From assembly GCA_029268615.1 (NCBI GenBank), contig JAQWNM010000015.1, forward strand, positions 23,596 through 87,595: a stretch of DNA of 64,000 nt, written 5' to 3'. The position numbers and the translations under genes were made by a program. Below the pieces are notes generated by a model, which was not told where the DNA came from, did no database searches, and saw nothing but the letters and a program-made list of their open reading frames with translations. The stretch's first letter is position 1. Every line of letters begins with the position of its first letter. Shown here piece by piece: positions 9,701-17,286 of the stretch. Source of the stretch: SAR86 cluster bacterium (GTDB taxonomy: Bacteria > Pseudomonadota > Gammaproteobacteria > Magnimaribacterales > Magnimaribacteraceae).

Positions 9701-11233
9701 ATGAAATTAACTAAAAGTAAGCCATTTTTAAAAAAGATACAATCAAGTAATGTTTATGATGTTGCTATGGTTACACCCTTAACTCAAGCCTCTAAGCTTT
9801 CAAAAGAGCTTGATAATAATATCCTTCTTAAAAGGGAAGATCTTCAACCTGTTTTTTCATTTAAATTAAGAGGGGCTTATAACAAATTATCTAGGTTAAA
9901 GAAAAAGGGCTCAAATAAGAAGGTTATAGCTGCCTCTGCAGGAAATCACGCACAAGGAGTGGCTTATGCATCCAATAAATTGGGTATTAGATCAACAATC
10001 GTAATGCCATTAACTACTCCTTCAATAAAGATAGATTCAGTAAAGAATTATGGAGCAAGAGTCTTACTTTATGGAGATAACTTTGATGAAGCATTTGCTT
10101 ACGCTAAAAATTTATCTTTAGAAAAAAAAGAAGAATTTATTCACCCTTATGATGATCCTGACGTAATAGCTGGTCAAGGTACGATAGGAATGGAAATTCT
10201 TGAAGTGTTGCCAACTCTTGATGCTATTTTTGTACCCGTTGGAGGTGGAGGCCTTATCGCTGGTATAGGGGCATACATAAAAAGTTTGAGACCGGATATA
10301 AAAGTTATAGCAGTAGAGCCAGTTGACGCAGCTTGCTTACAATTAGCTCTTTCAGCAAAAAAGCGGTTGGCTTTGAAAGAGGTTGGGCTTTTTGCAGATG
10401 GAGTTGCGGTCAGACAAATAGGAAAACTTACATATGGTTTAATCAATGAATGGATAGATGAAGTGGTGACAGTGTCAGTAGACGAAATTTGTGCAGCAGT
10501 TCAAGATACTTTCGAAGCTACGAGAACAATCCCAGAACCGGCAGGTGCTTTGTCTTTAGCAGGATTGAAGAAATTGACTTTACAGAGGGGCTGGAAAAAT
10601 AAATTTTTAGTAGCTATTAACTCAGGAGCAAATATTAATTTTGATAGATTATCTCATATTGTAGAAAGAGTTCAGCTAGGAGAAAAGAAAGAAGCGCTAA
10701 TAAGTATAAAAATTCCTGAAAAGAGAGGCAGCTTTAGAAGATTCTGTAAAAGTTTAGAAAAAAGAATGATAACGGAGTTTAATTATAGGGCGGACGATGA
10801 AGTTTCTGCCAATATATTTGTGGCTTGTAAAATCAATGGTGGTTCTTCTGAAAAGAAATCATTAATTAAAGGCCTTAAATCAAAAGGTTATTCTCCTATA
10901 GACCTTTCTGAAAACGAGGTGGCAAAAATACATATAAAACATATGGTAGGTGGAAAGGCTCCTAAACATATAACTGAGTATGGAGAGTTAGTATTTAGAG
11001 TTGAGTTCCCTGAAAAGCCTGGAGCTTTGTTAAATTTTTTGAGCACATTAGGCGATGAATGGAATATTACATTATTTCATTATAGGAATCAGGGTGCAGC
11101 TTACGGACGTGTTTTAGTAGGTTTTCAAGCAAAAGAGAATGAAAGATATAAATTAATTAAGAAACTAAAAGAAATTAATTTCCCTTTTTGGGATGAGTCT
11201 GAAAACAAAGCTTATTTGTCATTTCTGAATTAA
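9701..11233 (+). CDS. ilvA: Threonine ammonia-lyase, biosynthetic (IlvA)
   Basis: PLP enzyme that deaminates threonine to 2-oxobutanoate, the first step to isoleucine. The PLP lysine is K55 in SFKLRGAY and the phosphate-binding glycine loop is VGGGGLIAG near residue 184. Two ACT-like regulatory domains follow (about 330-400 and 425-500), the arrangement of the isoleucine-inhibited biosynthetic form; the enzyme has 510 residues. No leader peptide or attenuator could be seen upstream. It converges on the fau gene with a 4 bp overlap. Confidence 0.96.
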   Translation: MKLTKSKPFLKKIQSSNVYDVAMVTPLTQASKLSKELDNNILLKREDLQPVFSFKLRGAYNKLSRLKKKGSNKKVIAASAGNHAQGVAYASNKLGIRSTIVMPLTTPSIKIDSVKNYGARVLLYGDNFDEAFAYAKNLSLEKKEEFIHPYDDPDVIAGQGTIGMEILEVLPTLDAIFVPVGGGGLIAGIGAYIKSLRPDIKVIAVEPVDAACLQLALSAKKRLALKEVGLFADGVAVRQIGKLTYGLINEWIDEVVTVSVDEICAAVQDTFEATRTIPEPAGALSLAGLKKLTLQRGWKNKFLVAINSGANINFDRLSHIVERVQLGEKKEALISIKIPEKRGSFRRFCKSLEKRMITEFNYRADDEVSANIFVACKINGGSSEKKSLIKGLKSKGYSPIDLSENEVAKIHIKHMVGGKAPKHITEYGELVFRVEFPEKPGALLNFLSTLGDEWNITLFHYRNQGAAYGRVLVGFQAKENERYKLIKKLKEINFPFWDESENKAYLSFLN

Positions 11234-11808
11234 TCTTGGACCTTTACAAATTTTGTAGGTGTTAAGATGCCGTCCATCTTCAGATCATGATTCTCAGGAA
11301 AGCATGTTTCTTGTTCTTGAAAATCATAGGCTAGTCCGAGAAGCGGAGCCAATAGATCTTTCTTTGTACTGAAAGTAATATCATAAAACCCTAATCCCAT
11401 GCCGACCCTGAAGCCTAAGTTATCAAAAGCAATGAGAGGCAATATTATCAAGTCTAATTCTTCTATTTCTATTTCTTTGGTACCTATAGGTTCTAATATT
11501 CCGAAGGAATTTTCTATCATTTTAGAATCATGTATATATTCTTTGAAGATCATTTTGCGCCTTTTTTTATCTATAATTGCAGGCAAATAACAATCATTTC
11601 CTTCTTTAAGAATTTTTTTTATGATTCCTAATGTACTTATCTCACTTTTATAAGACCAATAAATTCCTATTTTATTAGCTTCATACTCTTTCTTTATTAA
11701 TTTATCCCATAATATTATGAGTTTTTTTTCTAAGACATTCTGCTCTTCTTTAGAAATAGCAGATCTTATTTTAAGTATTTTTGTTCTTATTGCAGCCTTG
11801 GAATTCAT
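11230..11808 (-). CDS. fau: 5-formyltetrahydrofolate cyclo-ligase
   Basis: Converts 5-formyl-THF to 5,10-methenyl-THF with ATP. The C-terminal signature FRVGMGLGFYD and the N-terminal region with SKEEQ and KI.IYWSYKSE fit the family. The open frame continues upstream to 11841, but those extra codons lie within the 3' strand of the 6S RNA, so I place the start at the ATG at 11808, giving 192 residues. The fau gene directly downstream of 6S RNA is the conserved gammaproteobacterial order, and in E. coli it is processed from the same transcript. Confidence 0.9.
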   Translation of the reverse strand: MNSKAAIRTKILKIRSAISKEEQNVLEKKLIILWDKLIKKEYEANKIGIYWSYKSEISTLGIIKKILKEGNDCYLPAIIDKKRRKMIFKEYIHDSKMIENSFGILEPIGTKEIEIEELDLIILPLIAFDNLGFRVGMGLGFYDITFSTKKDLLAPLLGLAYDFQEQETCFPENHDLKMDGILTPTKFVKVQD

Positions 11809-11815
11809 AATAGTG

Positions 11816-11992
11816 ACCGCCCAGATTGCCGGTGTAGGCACATCCTTGAACCGATTTGTTCAAGGCGGTGGTTCTCTAAAGATCTTCAGGCTTCCCTTTA
11901 GTAGGGCTTGCACAACAGAGCTTGCAAAAACCTCCTAATTATTTTTTATCGGCTCAAGCGTTTAGTACTTACTGCCAAACAATCTAGGTAGT
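11816..11992 (-). ncRNA. ssrS: 6S RNA
   Basis: RNA that binds sigma70 RNA polymerase by mimicking an open promoter. It lies between zapA and fau, the classic position. The closing stem is visible: ACTACCTAGATTG at the 5' end pairs with CAATCTGGGCGGT at the 3' end, 12 of 13 positions with G-U pairs. Inside are a TTGAGCCGATA segment and a CCTTGAACAAATCGGTTCAAGG hairpin region (11850-11871), both resembling E. coli 6S. Length is about 177 nt, near the usual 180. The ends are set from the stem, so they may be off by a few bases. Confidence 0.9.
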
Positions 11993-11998
11993 GATAAA

Positions 11999-12028
11999 AG
12001 TATAACTCAATTTTTTTTTAAAACTAAA
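11999..12028 (-). promoter_or_regulatory. Putative sigma70 promoter of 6S RNA
   Basis: On the minus strand a TATACT box lies at 12004-11999, six bases before the start of the 6S closing stem, the spacing expected for a -10 element. The -35 candidate, TTAGTT around 12027-12022, is weak. Inference from position and sequence only. Confidence 0.5.
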
Positions 12029-12036
12029 TGTGTTTA

Positions 12037-12342
12037 TCAGTCTATTTCTTTCAAAGAAATTAATTGTTTTTTTAGTTTATTATTTAAACTATCTATCCTT
12101 TGGGACGTAGCATCATCAACTATTAAATTATTTTTAATTTTTAATAATTCCCGAGCAATATTAAGCCCAACTATTATAGCTGCTCTATTTTCATCTAATT
12201 GAGAGTTCTGTCGTATCTCTTTGAGTTTGTTATCTAAGAATTCAGCAGATTCTCTTAATTCATCTCTTTCTGAATCTTCGCAAGAAATTTTATAACTCTG
12301 TCCCAGAACTTCTATAGATATAATTTTTTTTGGTTCATTCAT
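12037..12342 (-). CDS. zapA: Cell division protein ZapA
   Basis: Z-ring associated protein that crosslinks FtsZ filaments. The 101-residue sequence has the ZapA N-terminal strand region (ISIEVLGQSYKISC), the helix with AEFLDNKL, the conserved ENRAAIIVGLNIAREL and a C-terminal coiled coil. It is followed on the same strand by 6S RNA and fau, and preceded with a 3 bp gap by a TIGR02449-like gene; this order is conserved in gammaproteobacteria. Confidence 0.93.
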   Translation of the reverse strand: MNEPKKIISIEVLGQSYKISCEDSERDELRESAEFLDNKLKEIRQNSQLDENRAAIIVGLNIARELLKIKNNLIVDDATSQRIDSLNNKLKKQLISLKEID

Positions 12343-12345
12343 TAC

Positions 12346-12546
12346 TTATTTATTTTTTATATTAGTAACAATCTCTTTTAATTTATCTTGCGCTTTTGAT
12401 ATCTTAAGTTTTATTTTTGAGTTTTCTATTCTCAGGTTCTTATTCTTATCTAATAAATTCTTATTAACCTGTTTTAGTTCTTCGCTTAAAATAATTAATG
12501 CTTGAAGATTTTTTTCTAAACTTTCTAATTCTGTATTTGTCATCAT
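12346..12546 (-). CDS. TIGR02449-like small coiled-coil protein
   Basis: A 66-residue protein, nearly all heptad-like coiled coil (LESLEKNLQALIILSEEL, then NKNLLDKNKNLRIENSKI). Small proteins of the TIGR02449 family occur immediately upstream of zapA in many gammaproteobacteria, resembling ZapB in shape. It starts with two ATGs (12546 and 12543); either may be used. Context suggests a cell-division role, but this is inference. Confidence 0.8.
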   Translation of the reverse strand: MMTNTELESLEKNLQALIILSEELKQVNKNLLDKNKNLRIENSKIKLKISKAQDKLKEIVTNIKNK

Positions 12547-12610
12547 TATATAAATAAGAGTAAAGTGTAACTTCCTAAAATATATCTTTCTAGTTTAGGA
12601 TAAAAAAAAT

Positions 12611-13927
12611 ATGAAAAAAGTAGATATAAATTTTTTAGAGAGAAGAAGAAAAGTCTTTAATTTAGTTCAAGATAATTCTCTTGTAATTATTCATTCTAGT
12701 AATTTAGTGGCTAGGAATGCAGATGCTAATTACCCTTTCAGGCAGAATAGCGATTTTTTCTATTTAACTGGTTTTGATGAACCTGAATCTTGCTTAGTTT
12801 TAAAAAAGGTATCAGGGGTGGAAGAATTTATTTTATTTTGTAGAGATAGAGATCCCTTAAGGGAGCAATGGGATGGTTTAAGATCAGGTCAAGAAGGAGC
12901 CAAAAAAGACTTTGGTGCTGACGATGCATATAGCATTCAAGATTTAGATAAGATTTTACCTAATACTTTAGAGGGTATAAGAACAATTTACTATCCTATG
13001 GTAAATTCTAATGGAATAGATATTAGTCTTAATAAGTGGCTAGAAATTACTAGATTAAATGCTCGATCAGGATCTGAAGCTCCTCAAACTATTATTGCTT
13101 TAGAATCCATTCTTCATGAAATTAGATTAATAAAATCTAGTGAAGAAGTAGAGGTGATGAAAATTGCTGCAAGTATAACAGCGGAAGCTCATTGCAATGC
13201 AATGAAAAAAGTAACCCCAGGAATGTTTGAATACCAACTAGAAGCTGAATATCTTCAAACATTTATGAAACATGGCTCTAGAGCTGCAGCTTATAATTCA
13301 ATAGTGGGTGGTGGAAATAATGCATGCATTCTCCATTACAATGAAAATAAGGATGAGCTAAAAAATGGAGATTTAGTTTTGATAGATGCTGGTTGTGAAT
13401 ATCAGAACTATGCTTCCGATGTAACAAGAACTTTTCCAGTAGGAGGTAAATTTACAGAAGCTCAAAAGTCTATATATGAAGTTGTTTTGAATGCCCATAG
13501 TGAAGCTTTAAAACAGCTTATCCCTGGGAATCCTTGGATAAAAGTCCATGAAGCATCTGTAAATGCCATAACCAAAGGCTTAATTGATTTAGGAATCCTA
13601 GATGGTGTTATGGAGGATTTAATTGAACAAGAGAAATTTAGCAGATTCTATATGCATCGGGTAGGTCATTGGCTAGGAATGGATGTCCATGATGTAGGAA
13701 ATTATAAAGTTGATGGTGAATGGAGGGCCCTAGAAGCAGGGATGGTTCTTACCATAGAGCCAGGAATTTATATTCTAGATTCATTAGAAGGAGTAGATGC
13801 TAAATGGCTGGGTATTGGAATAAGAATTGAAGATGATGTTCTTATAACAAAAGATGGTTTTGAGATTCTTACCTCTGAAGTCCCCAGGGAAATAGAAGCT
13901 ATTGAGGCTTTGATGCATGGCTCCTAA
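12611..13927 (+). CDS. pepP: Xaa-Pro aminopeptidase
   Basis: M24B metallopeptidase that removes N-terminal residues preceding proline. The dinuclear metal ligands are visible: D259 and D270 (IDAGCEYQNYASDVT), H353 (HRVGHWLGMDVHD), E383 (IEPGIYI) and E407 (IRIEDDV). The N-terminal AMP_N domain occupies about residues 5-135. At 438 residues it is family-sized. It is divergent from the zapA locus and overlaps the following monooxygenase by 11 bp, the pepP-ubiH arrangement. Confidence 0.95.
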   Translation: MKKVDINFLERRRKVFNLVQDNSLVIIHSSNLVARNADANYPFRQNSDFFYLTGFDEPESCLVLKKVSGVEEFILFCRDRDPLREQWDGLRSGQEGAKKDFGADDAYSIQDLDKILPNTLEGIRTIYYPMVNSNGIDISLNKWLEITRLNARSGSEAPQTIIALESILHEIRLIKSSEEVEVMKIAASITAEAHCNAMKKVTPGMFEYQLEAEYLQTFMKHGSRAAAYNSIVGGGNNACILHYNENKDELKNGDLVLIDAGCEYQNYASDVTRTFPVGGKFTEAQKSIYEVVLNAHSEALKQLIPGNPWIKVHEASVNAITKGLIDLGILDGVMEDLIEQEKFSRFYMHRVGHWLGMDVHDVGNYKVDGEWRALEAGMVLTIEPGIYILDSLEGVDAKWLGIGIRIEDDVLITKDGFEILTSEVPREIEAIEALMHGS

Positions 13928-15107
13928 CTTGAAATATGATGTAGTAATAATAGGAGCTGGTGTAGTGGGTATGATAATGGCCACACTCCTGTCAAGAAAT
14001 AACTTAAAAGTTTGTCTTGTAGACAAAAACGAAGGATTCTCATTAAATGAAGAAACACTTTACCTCGGAAGAACTGCGGCACTTAATCTATTTTCTATAA
14101 GATTATTGCAAGATATAGGCGTTTGGAAAGATATAGCTCCTTATGCTACTACTTATTCAGAAATTAAAACGTGGGATACTGAAGGAAGTTCAGGGATTTC
14201 TTTTCATGCTTCAGAAGTGAATCTTGAGAATCTAGGTGCTGTAGTTTCAAATAATGCCTTAATGTATTTCTTAAATAAATTTAATTTTAAAAATGAAAAT
14301 ATAAATTTTATAAAAGGATCAAGCCTTGAAAATATATCTGAAATGCCTGGAAAGTTGGCCATCAAAATATCTGAAGGCAAAAAGATTTTTACTGAAGTTT
14401 TAATAGGTGCCGATGGAGGATTATCAACTGTTAGAAAAAAAGCAAAAATTAGAACAAAAGAATGGAGTTATGAACAAAAAGCCATAGTGGCTGTTTTATC
14501 TTCAGAAAAGGACCATTGCTTTATAGCTAGACAGATTTTTACTCCACAGGGCCCAATAGCTCTTCTGCCTTATGATTCTATGAATGAAAGTAGGCTTTCA
14601 TTAGTATGGTCTATAGATAATAAGTCATTTCAAGAAGTGAGTTCATTAAATAATGAAGATTTTTGTGCTCTACTACAATTAAAAGTAGAAGGAGTTTTAG
14701 GAGATTTTAAGCTCCATGGAAAAAGGAATTCTTTTCCGCTGCATCAAATACATGCAAAAAAATATTTTAAAGGTAGAGTAGCTTTAGTGGGTGATGCAGC
14801 TCATGTAATTCACCCGTTAGCTGGCCAAGGTTTAAATCTAGGCATTGCAGATGCTGAATCCTTATCAAGGGTAATAATACAGTCAAAAAGAAAATTTATA
14901 GATATAGGTTCTGAAGGGGTATTAAGTAAATTTCAAAAAGAAAGATTTCTTACAAATATGAGGATGATGAGCTTAATGGAAGCATTTAAAAGGGGTTTCG
15001 AAGTTCAAAGTCCTTGGTTAAAGTACGGAAGGAATCTACTTTTTAAGGCAATAGATAAACCTAATAATTTAAAGAGGAAGTTTATAAAAGAAGCTACAGG
15101 TATTTAA
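13917..15107 (+). CDS. ubiH: UbiH/UbiI-type FAD-dependent hydroxylase of ubiquinone synthesis
   Basis: Flavoprotein monooxygenase of the UbiH/UbiF/UbiI family, which hydroxylates the quinone ring. The FAD Rossmann motif VIIGAGVVG is at residues 9-17, and the second FAD motif GDAAHVIHPLAGQGLNLG is about 290-307. Length is 396 residues. Its position overlapping pepP points to UbiH, but family members are hard to separate by eye, and the usual visC/ubiI partner is absent from this locus, so regiospecificity is uncertain. Confidence 0.85.
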   Translation: MAPNLKYDVVIIGAGVVGMIMATLLSRNNLKVCLVDKNEGFSLNEETLYLGRTAALNLFSIRLLQDIGVWKDIAPYATTYSEIKTWDTEGSSGISFHASEVNLENLGAVVSNNALMYFLNKFNFKNENINFIKGSSLENISEMPGKLAIKISEGKKIFTEVLIGADGGLSTVRKKAKIRTKEWSYEQKAIVAVLSSEKDHCFIARQIFTPQGPIALLPYDSMNESRLSLVWSIDNKSFQEVSSLNNEDFCALLQLKVEGVLGDFKLHGKRNSFPLHQIHAKKYFKGRVALVGDAAHVIHPLAGQGLNLGIADAESLSRVIIQSKRKFIDIGSEGVLSKFQKERFLTNMRMMSLMEAFKRGFEVQSPWLKYGRNLLFKAIDKPNNLKRKFIKEATGI

Positions 15108-15114
15108 AAGAATT

Positions 15115-15270
15115 TTATTTTATTTTCTCTTCTTTATAGATTACATGCTTTCTGACCACAGGGTCGAATTTCTTTATTTCCATCTTATCAGGCATAGATG
15201 ATTTATTTTTGTCAGTAGTATAGAAGTGGCCAGTTCCTGCCGAAGAGACTAATCTTATTTTTTCACGCAT
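15115..15270 (-). CDS. rpmG: 50S ribosomal protein L33
   Basis: Small ribosomal protein found by translating the gap after ubiH: 51 residues starting [17 protein letters not shown] and ending [11 protein letters not shown], a full match to the L33 pattern. It lacks the four cysteines of the zinc-binding form. The start ATG is at 15270, one base after the rpmB stop, the universal rpmB-rpmG pair. It ends 8 bp from the convergent ubiH stop. Confidence 0.96.
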   Translation of the reverse strand: MREKIRLVSSAGTGHFYTTDKNKSSMPDKMEIKKFDPVVRKHVIYKEEKIK

Positions 15271-15271
15271 T

Positions 15272-15502
15272 CTAATTTCCTCTAGCCTTTATATCTTGTA
15301 GAACTTTATCTATTCCCACTTTATCTATTATACGCATTCCTTTTGCAGATACAGTTAAACTTACAAATCTCTTTTGTGATTCAACCCAGAATTTATGCTT
15401 GTGAAGATTGAGATTAAATCTACGTTTTGTAGAATTCTTTGCAAAAGAGACATTATTTCCAAACATTGCTCTTTTTCCTGTTACCTGACAAATTTTTGAC
15501 AT
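15272..15502 (-). CDS. rpmB: 50S ribosomal protein L28
   Basis: Ribosomal large-subunit protein, 76 residues, with the hallmark start [19 protein letters not shown] and the [14 protein letters not shown] segment. It is followed by rpmG after one base, so the two are co-translated, and is divergent from coaBC with about 110 bp between. Confidence 0.97.
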   Translation of the reverse strand: MSKICQVTGKRAMFGNNVSFAKNSTKRRFNLNLHKHKFWVESQKRFVSLTVSAKGMRIIDKVGIDKVLQDIKARGN

Positions 15503-15612
15503 TTTTAATATAATTTAACTTCAGAATTCGGTTTTATACCAGAACGAATTACTACTAGCAACAGGAAGTGGATATAATTAGTATTTAATTTTTCATAAAA
15601 TATTTAAAAGTC

Positions 15613-16806
15613 ATGAAATCTCTTATAAATAAAAAAATCCTTTTAGGCATAACCGGAGGCATAGCTGCATATAAATCTGCAGAAATAGTAAGATCTCTTA
15701 AGAAGATTGGATCGGAAGTAAGAGTGGTCATGACAAGATCTGCTCAAGAATTTATGACACCATTAACTATGCAAGCTTTATCAGGAAATCCAGTGTCTTC
15801 TGAACTTTTAGATCATAATGCGGAAGCAGGTATGGGGCACATAGAGCTAGCTAAATGGGCGGATGCTGTTCTTATAGCTCCTTGTACTGCAGAATGTATA
15901 TCTAAACTAAGTATGGGCAGAGGGGATGATTTACTGACCACTTTATCTCTAGTCCATGAGGGAAATCTAGCTATTGCTCCGGCAATGAATCAAGCTATGT
16001 GGGCTGATGTAAGAACACAAGATAATATAAGAACACTTAAAGAAAACGGAACTCAAATCTTTGGCCCTGGATCAGGTGATTTAGCTTGTGGAGATATTGG
16101 ATTAGGCAGAATGCTTGAACCTGAAGAAATAATATTTAAATTATCTCAACTTTTTTCTACTGGATTGTTGGCAGGTAAAGAGATTCTAATTACAGCTGGG
16201 CCCACTCAAGAGATGATTGATCCAGTGAGATTTATTTCTAATAAAAGTTCAGGGAAAATGGGATATGCTATAGCTACATCAGCCCAAGAGGCTGGCGCAA
16301 AAGTAACTCTTATAAGTGGACCTGTTAAATTAAGTCCACCAGATAATGTTCTATTTGAGTCAGTAACTTCAGCTGATGAAATGTATAAATCCGTTATGCA
16401 TCATGCACGAAAATCAGATATTTTTATTTCTACAGCGGCAGTTTCAGATTTTAAACCTAGAGATTTGTCTCAAAATAAGATTAAAAAGAAAAATAAAGAT
16501 GGAATGACCATTGAATTAGAACAAAATAAAGATATTTTGAGTTCAATAACTGAGAAATTTGATTCTATCTATACCGTAGGATTTGCAGCAGAAACAGAAA
16601 AAATTGAAGAGTATGCTAAAAAGAAATTAATAGAAAAAAAATTAAAATTAATAGTAGCCAATGATGTTTCAGATAAAGATATAGGTTTTGATTCAGATGA
16701 GAACGAAGTAACTATATTTAGTCTAAATGCAAAATTAGTTATAAAGAAGGAAGATAAGTATAAAGTCGCTAGGAAGTTAATCGAGTTTATTGCAAAGGAT
16801 TTGTAG
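15613..16806 (+). CDS. coaBC: Bifunctional phosphopantothenoylcysteine decarboxylase/synthase CoaBC
   Basis: Makes 4'-phosphopantetheine from phosphopantothenate and cysteine in CoA synthesis. The N-terminal CoaC flavoprotein half has catalytic H76 (MGHIELAKWAD), N126 (APAMNQAMW) and C159 (DLACGDIGLGRM). The CoaB half starts near residue 190 with ITAGPTQEMIDPVRFISN and SSGKMGYAIA. Length is 397 residues. The typical dut partner is not next to it. It converges on the L31 gene with 1 bp between the stops. Confidence 0.96.
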   Translation: MKSLINKKILLGITGGIAAYKSAEIVRSLKKIGSEVRVVMTRSAQEFMTPLTMQALSGNPVSSELLDHNAEAGMGHIELAKWADAVLIAPCTAECISKLSMGRGDDLLTTLSLVHEGNLAIAPAMNQAMWADVRTQDNIRTLKENGTQIFGPGSGDLACGDIGLGRMLEPEEIIFKLSQLFSTGLLAGKEILITAGPTQEMIDPVRFISNKSSGKMGYAIATSAQEAGAKVTLISGPVKLSPPDNVLFESVTSADEMYKSVMHHARKSDIFISTAAVSDFKPRDLSQNKIKKKNKDGMTIELEQNKDILSSITEKFDSIYTVGFAAETEKIEEYAKKKLIEKKLKLIVANDVSDKDIGFDSDENEVTIFSLNAKLVIKKEDKYKVARKLIEFIAKDL

Positions 16807-16807
16807 G

Positions 16808-17191
16808 TTATTTCGTCTCTTTGTCTGAAGCTTCAACTGGAGCTTCTTCAACCTCCGATACTTCTGGAGTTTCAACTGGAGCTTCTTCAACCTCCGATAC
16901 TTTTGGAGTTTCAACTGGAGCTTCTTCAACCTCCGATACTTCTGGAGTTTCAACTGGAGCTTCTTCTAATGGAACTTTTGGAGAGGATGTCTTTTTCCCA
17001 AATCTCTTTTCAAATTTATCTATCCTTCCCCCAGTGTCTACTAGTTTCTGCTTTCCTGTATAAAATGGATGGCATTCAGAACAAACATCTAGTTGGAGAG
17101 GTTCCGCAAGAGTAGATTTCATATTAATTATATTGCCACAACTGCATGTAGCTTTTATATCATGGTATTCTGGATGTGTATTTTGTTTCAT
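16808..17191 (-). CDS. rpmE: 50S ribosomal protein L31 with acidic repeat C-terminal tail
   Basis: The first 70 residues are a normal zinc-type L31: C16, C18, C37 and C40 ([17 protein letters not shown]) and [16 protein letters not shown]31 normally ends there at about 70 residues. This protein continues for about 57 more, mostly a 13-residue unit [13 protein letters not shown] repeated three times plus a partial copy, very acidic and Pro/Val-rich, presumably disordered. No frameshift or stop separates core and tail. Zinc sites suggest normal ribosome binding; the tail's role is unknown. Confidence 0.93.
   Translation of the reverse strand: MKQNTHPEYHDIKATCSCGNIINMKSTLAEPLQLDVCSECHPFYTGKQKLVDTGGRIDKFEKRFGKKTSSPKVPLEEAPVETPEVSEVEEAPVETPKVSEVEEAPVETPEVSEVEEAPVEASDKETK
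16829..16966 (-). repeat. 39-bp in-frame tandem repeat in the L31 gene
   Basis: Three full copies and one partial copy of a 39-bp unit, nearly identical at the DNA level (one unit reads TPK where the others read TPE). Being a multiple of three, copy-number changes keep the frame. It codes for the acidic L31 tail. Confidence 0.93.
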
Positions 17192-17286
17192 TATTAAATA
17201 TCTATTCTTGCAATATTTAGAGGGCGCATAATAACAGACCTATAAAAGTAGGCAAATACTTAACACTTTTATTATTATATTTTAAT

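Noticed and set aside
11809..11841. N-terminal extension of the cyclo-ligase open frame
   Set aside because: These bases form the 3' strand of the 6S RNA closing stem; the ATG at 11808 is outside it.
16829..16966. CRISPR-like short repeats
   Set aside because: The units are contiguous with no spacers, are in frame and code for the L31 tail.
16821..17063. Plus-strand open frame with Ser/Thr-rich repeats
   Set aside because: It is the antisense shadow of the acidic L31 tail; its repeats come from the same 39-bp DNA unit and it has no start context or family match.
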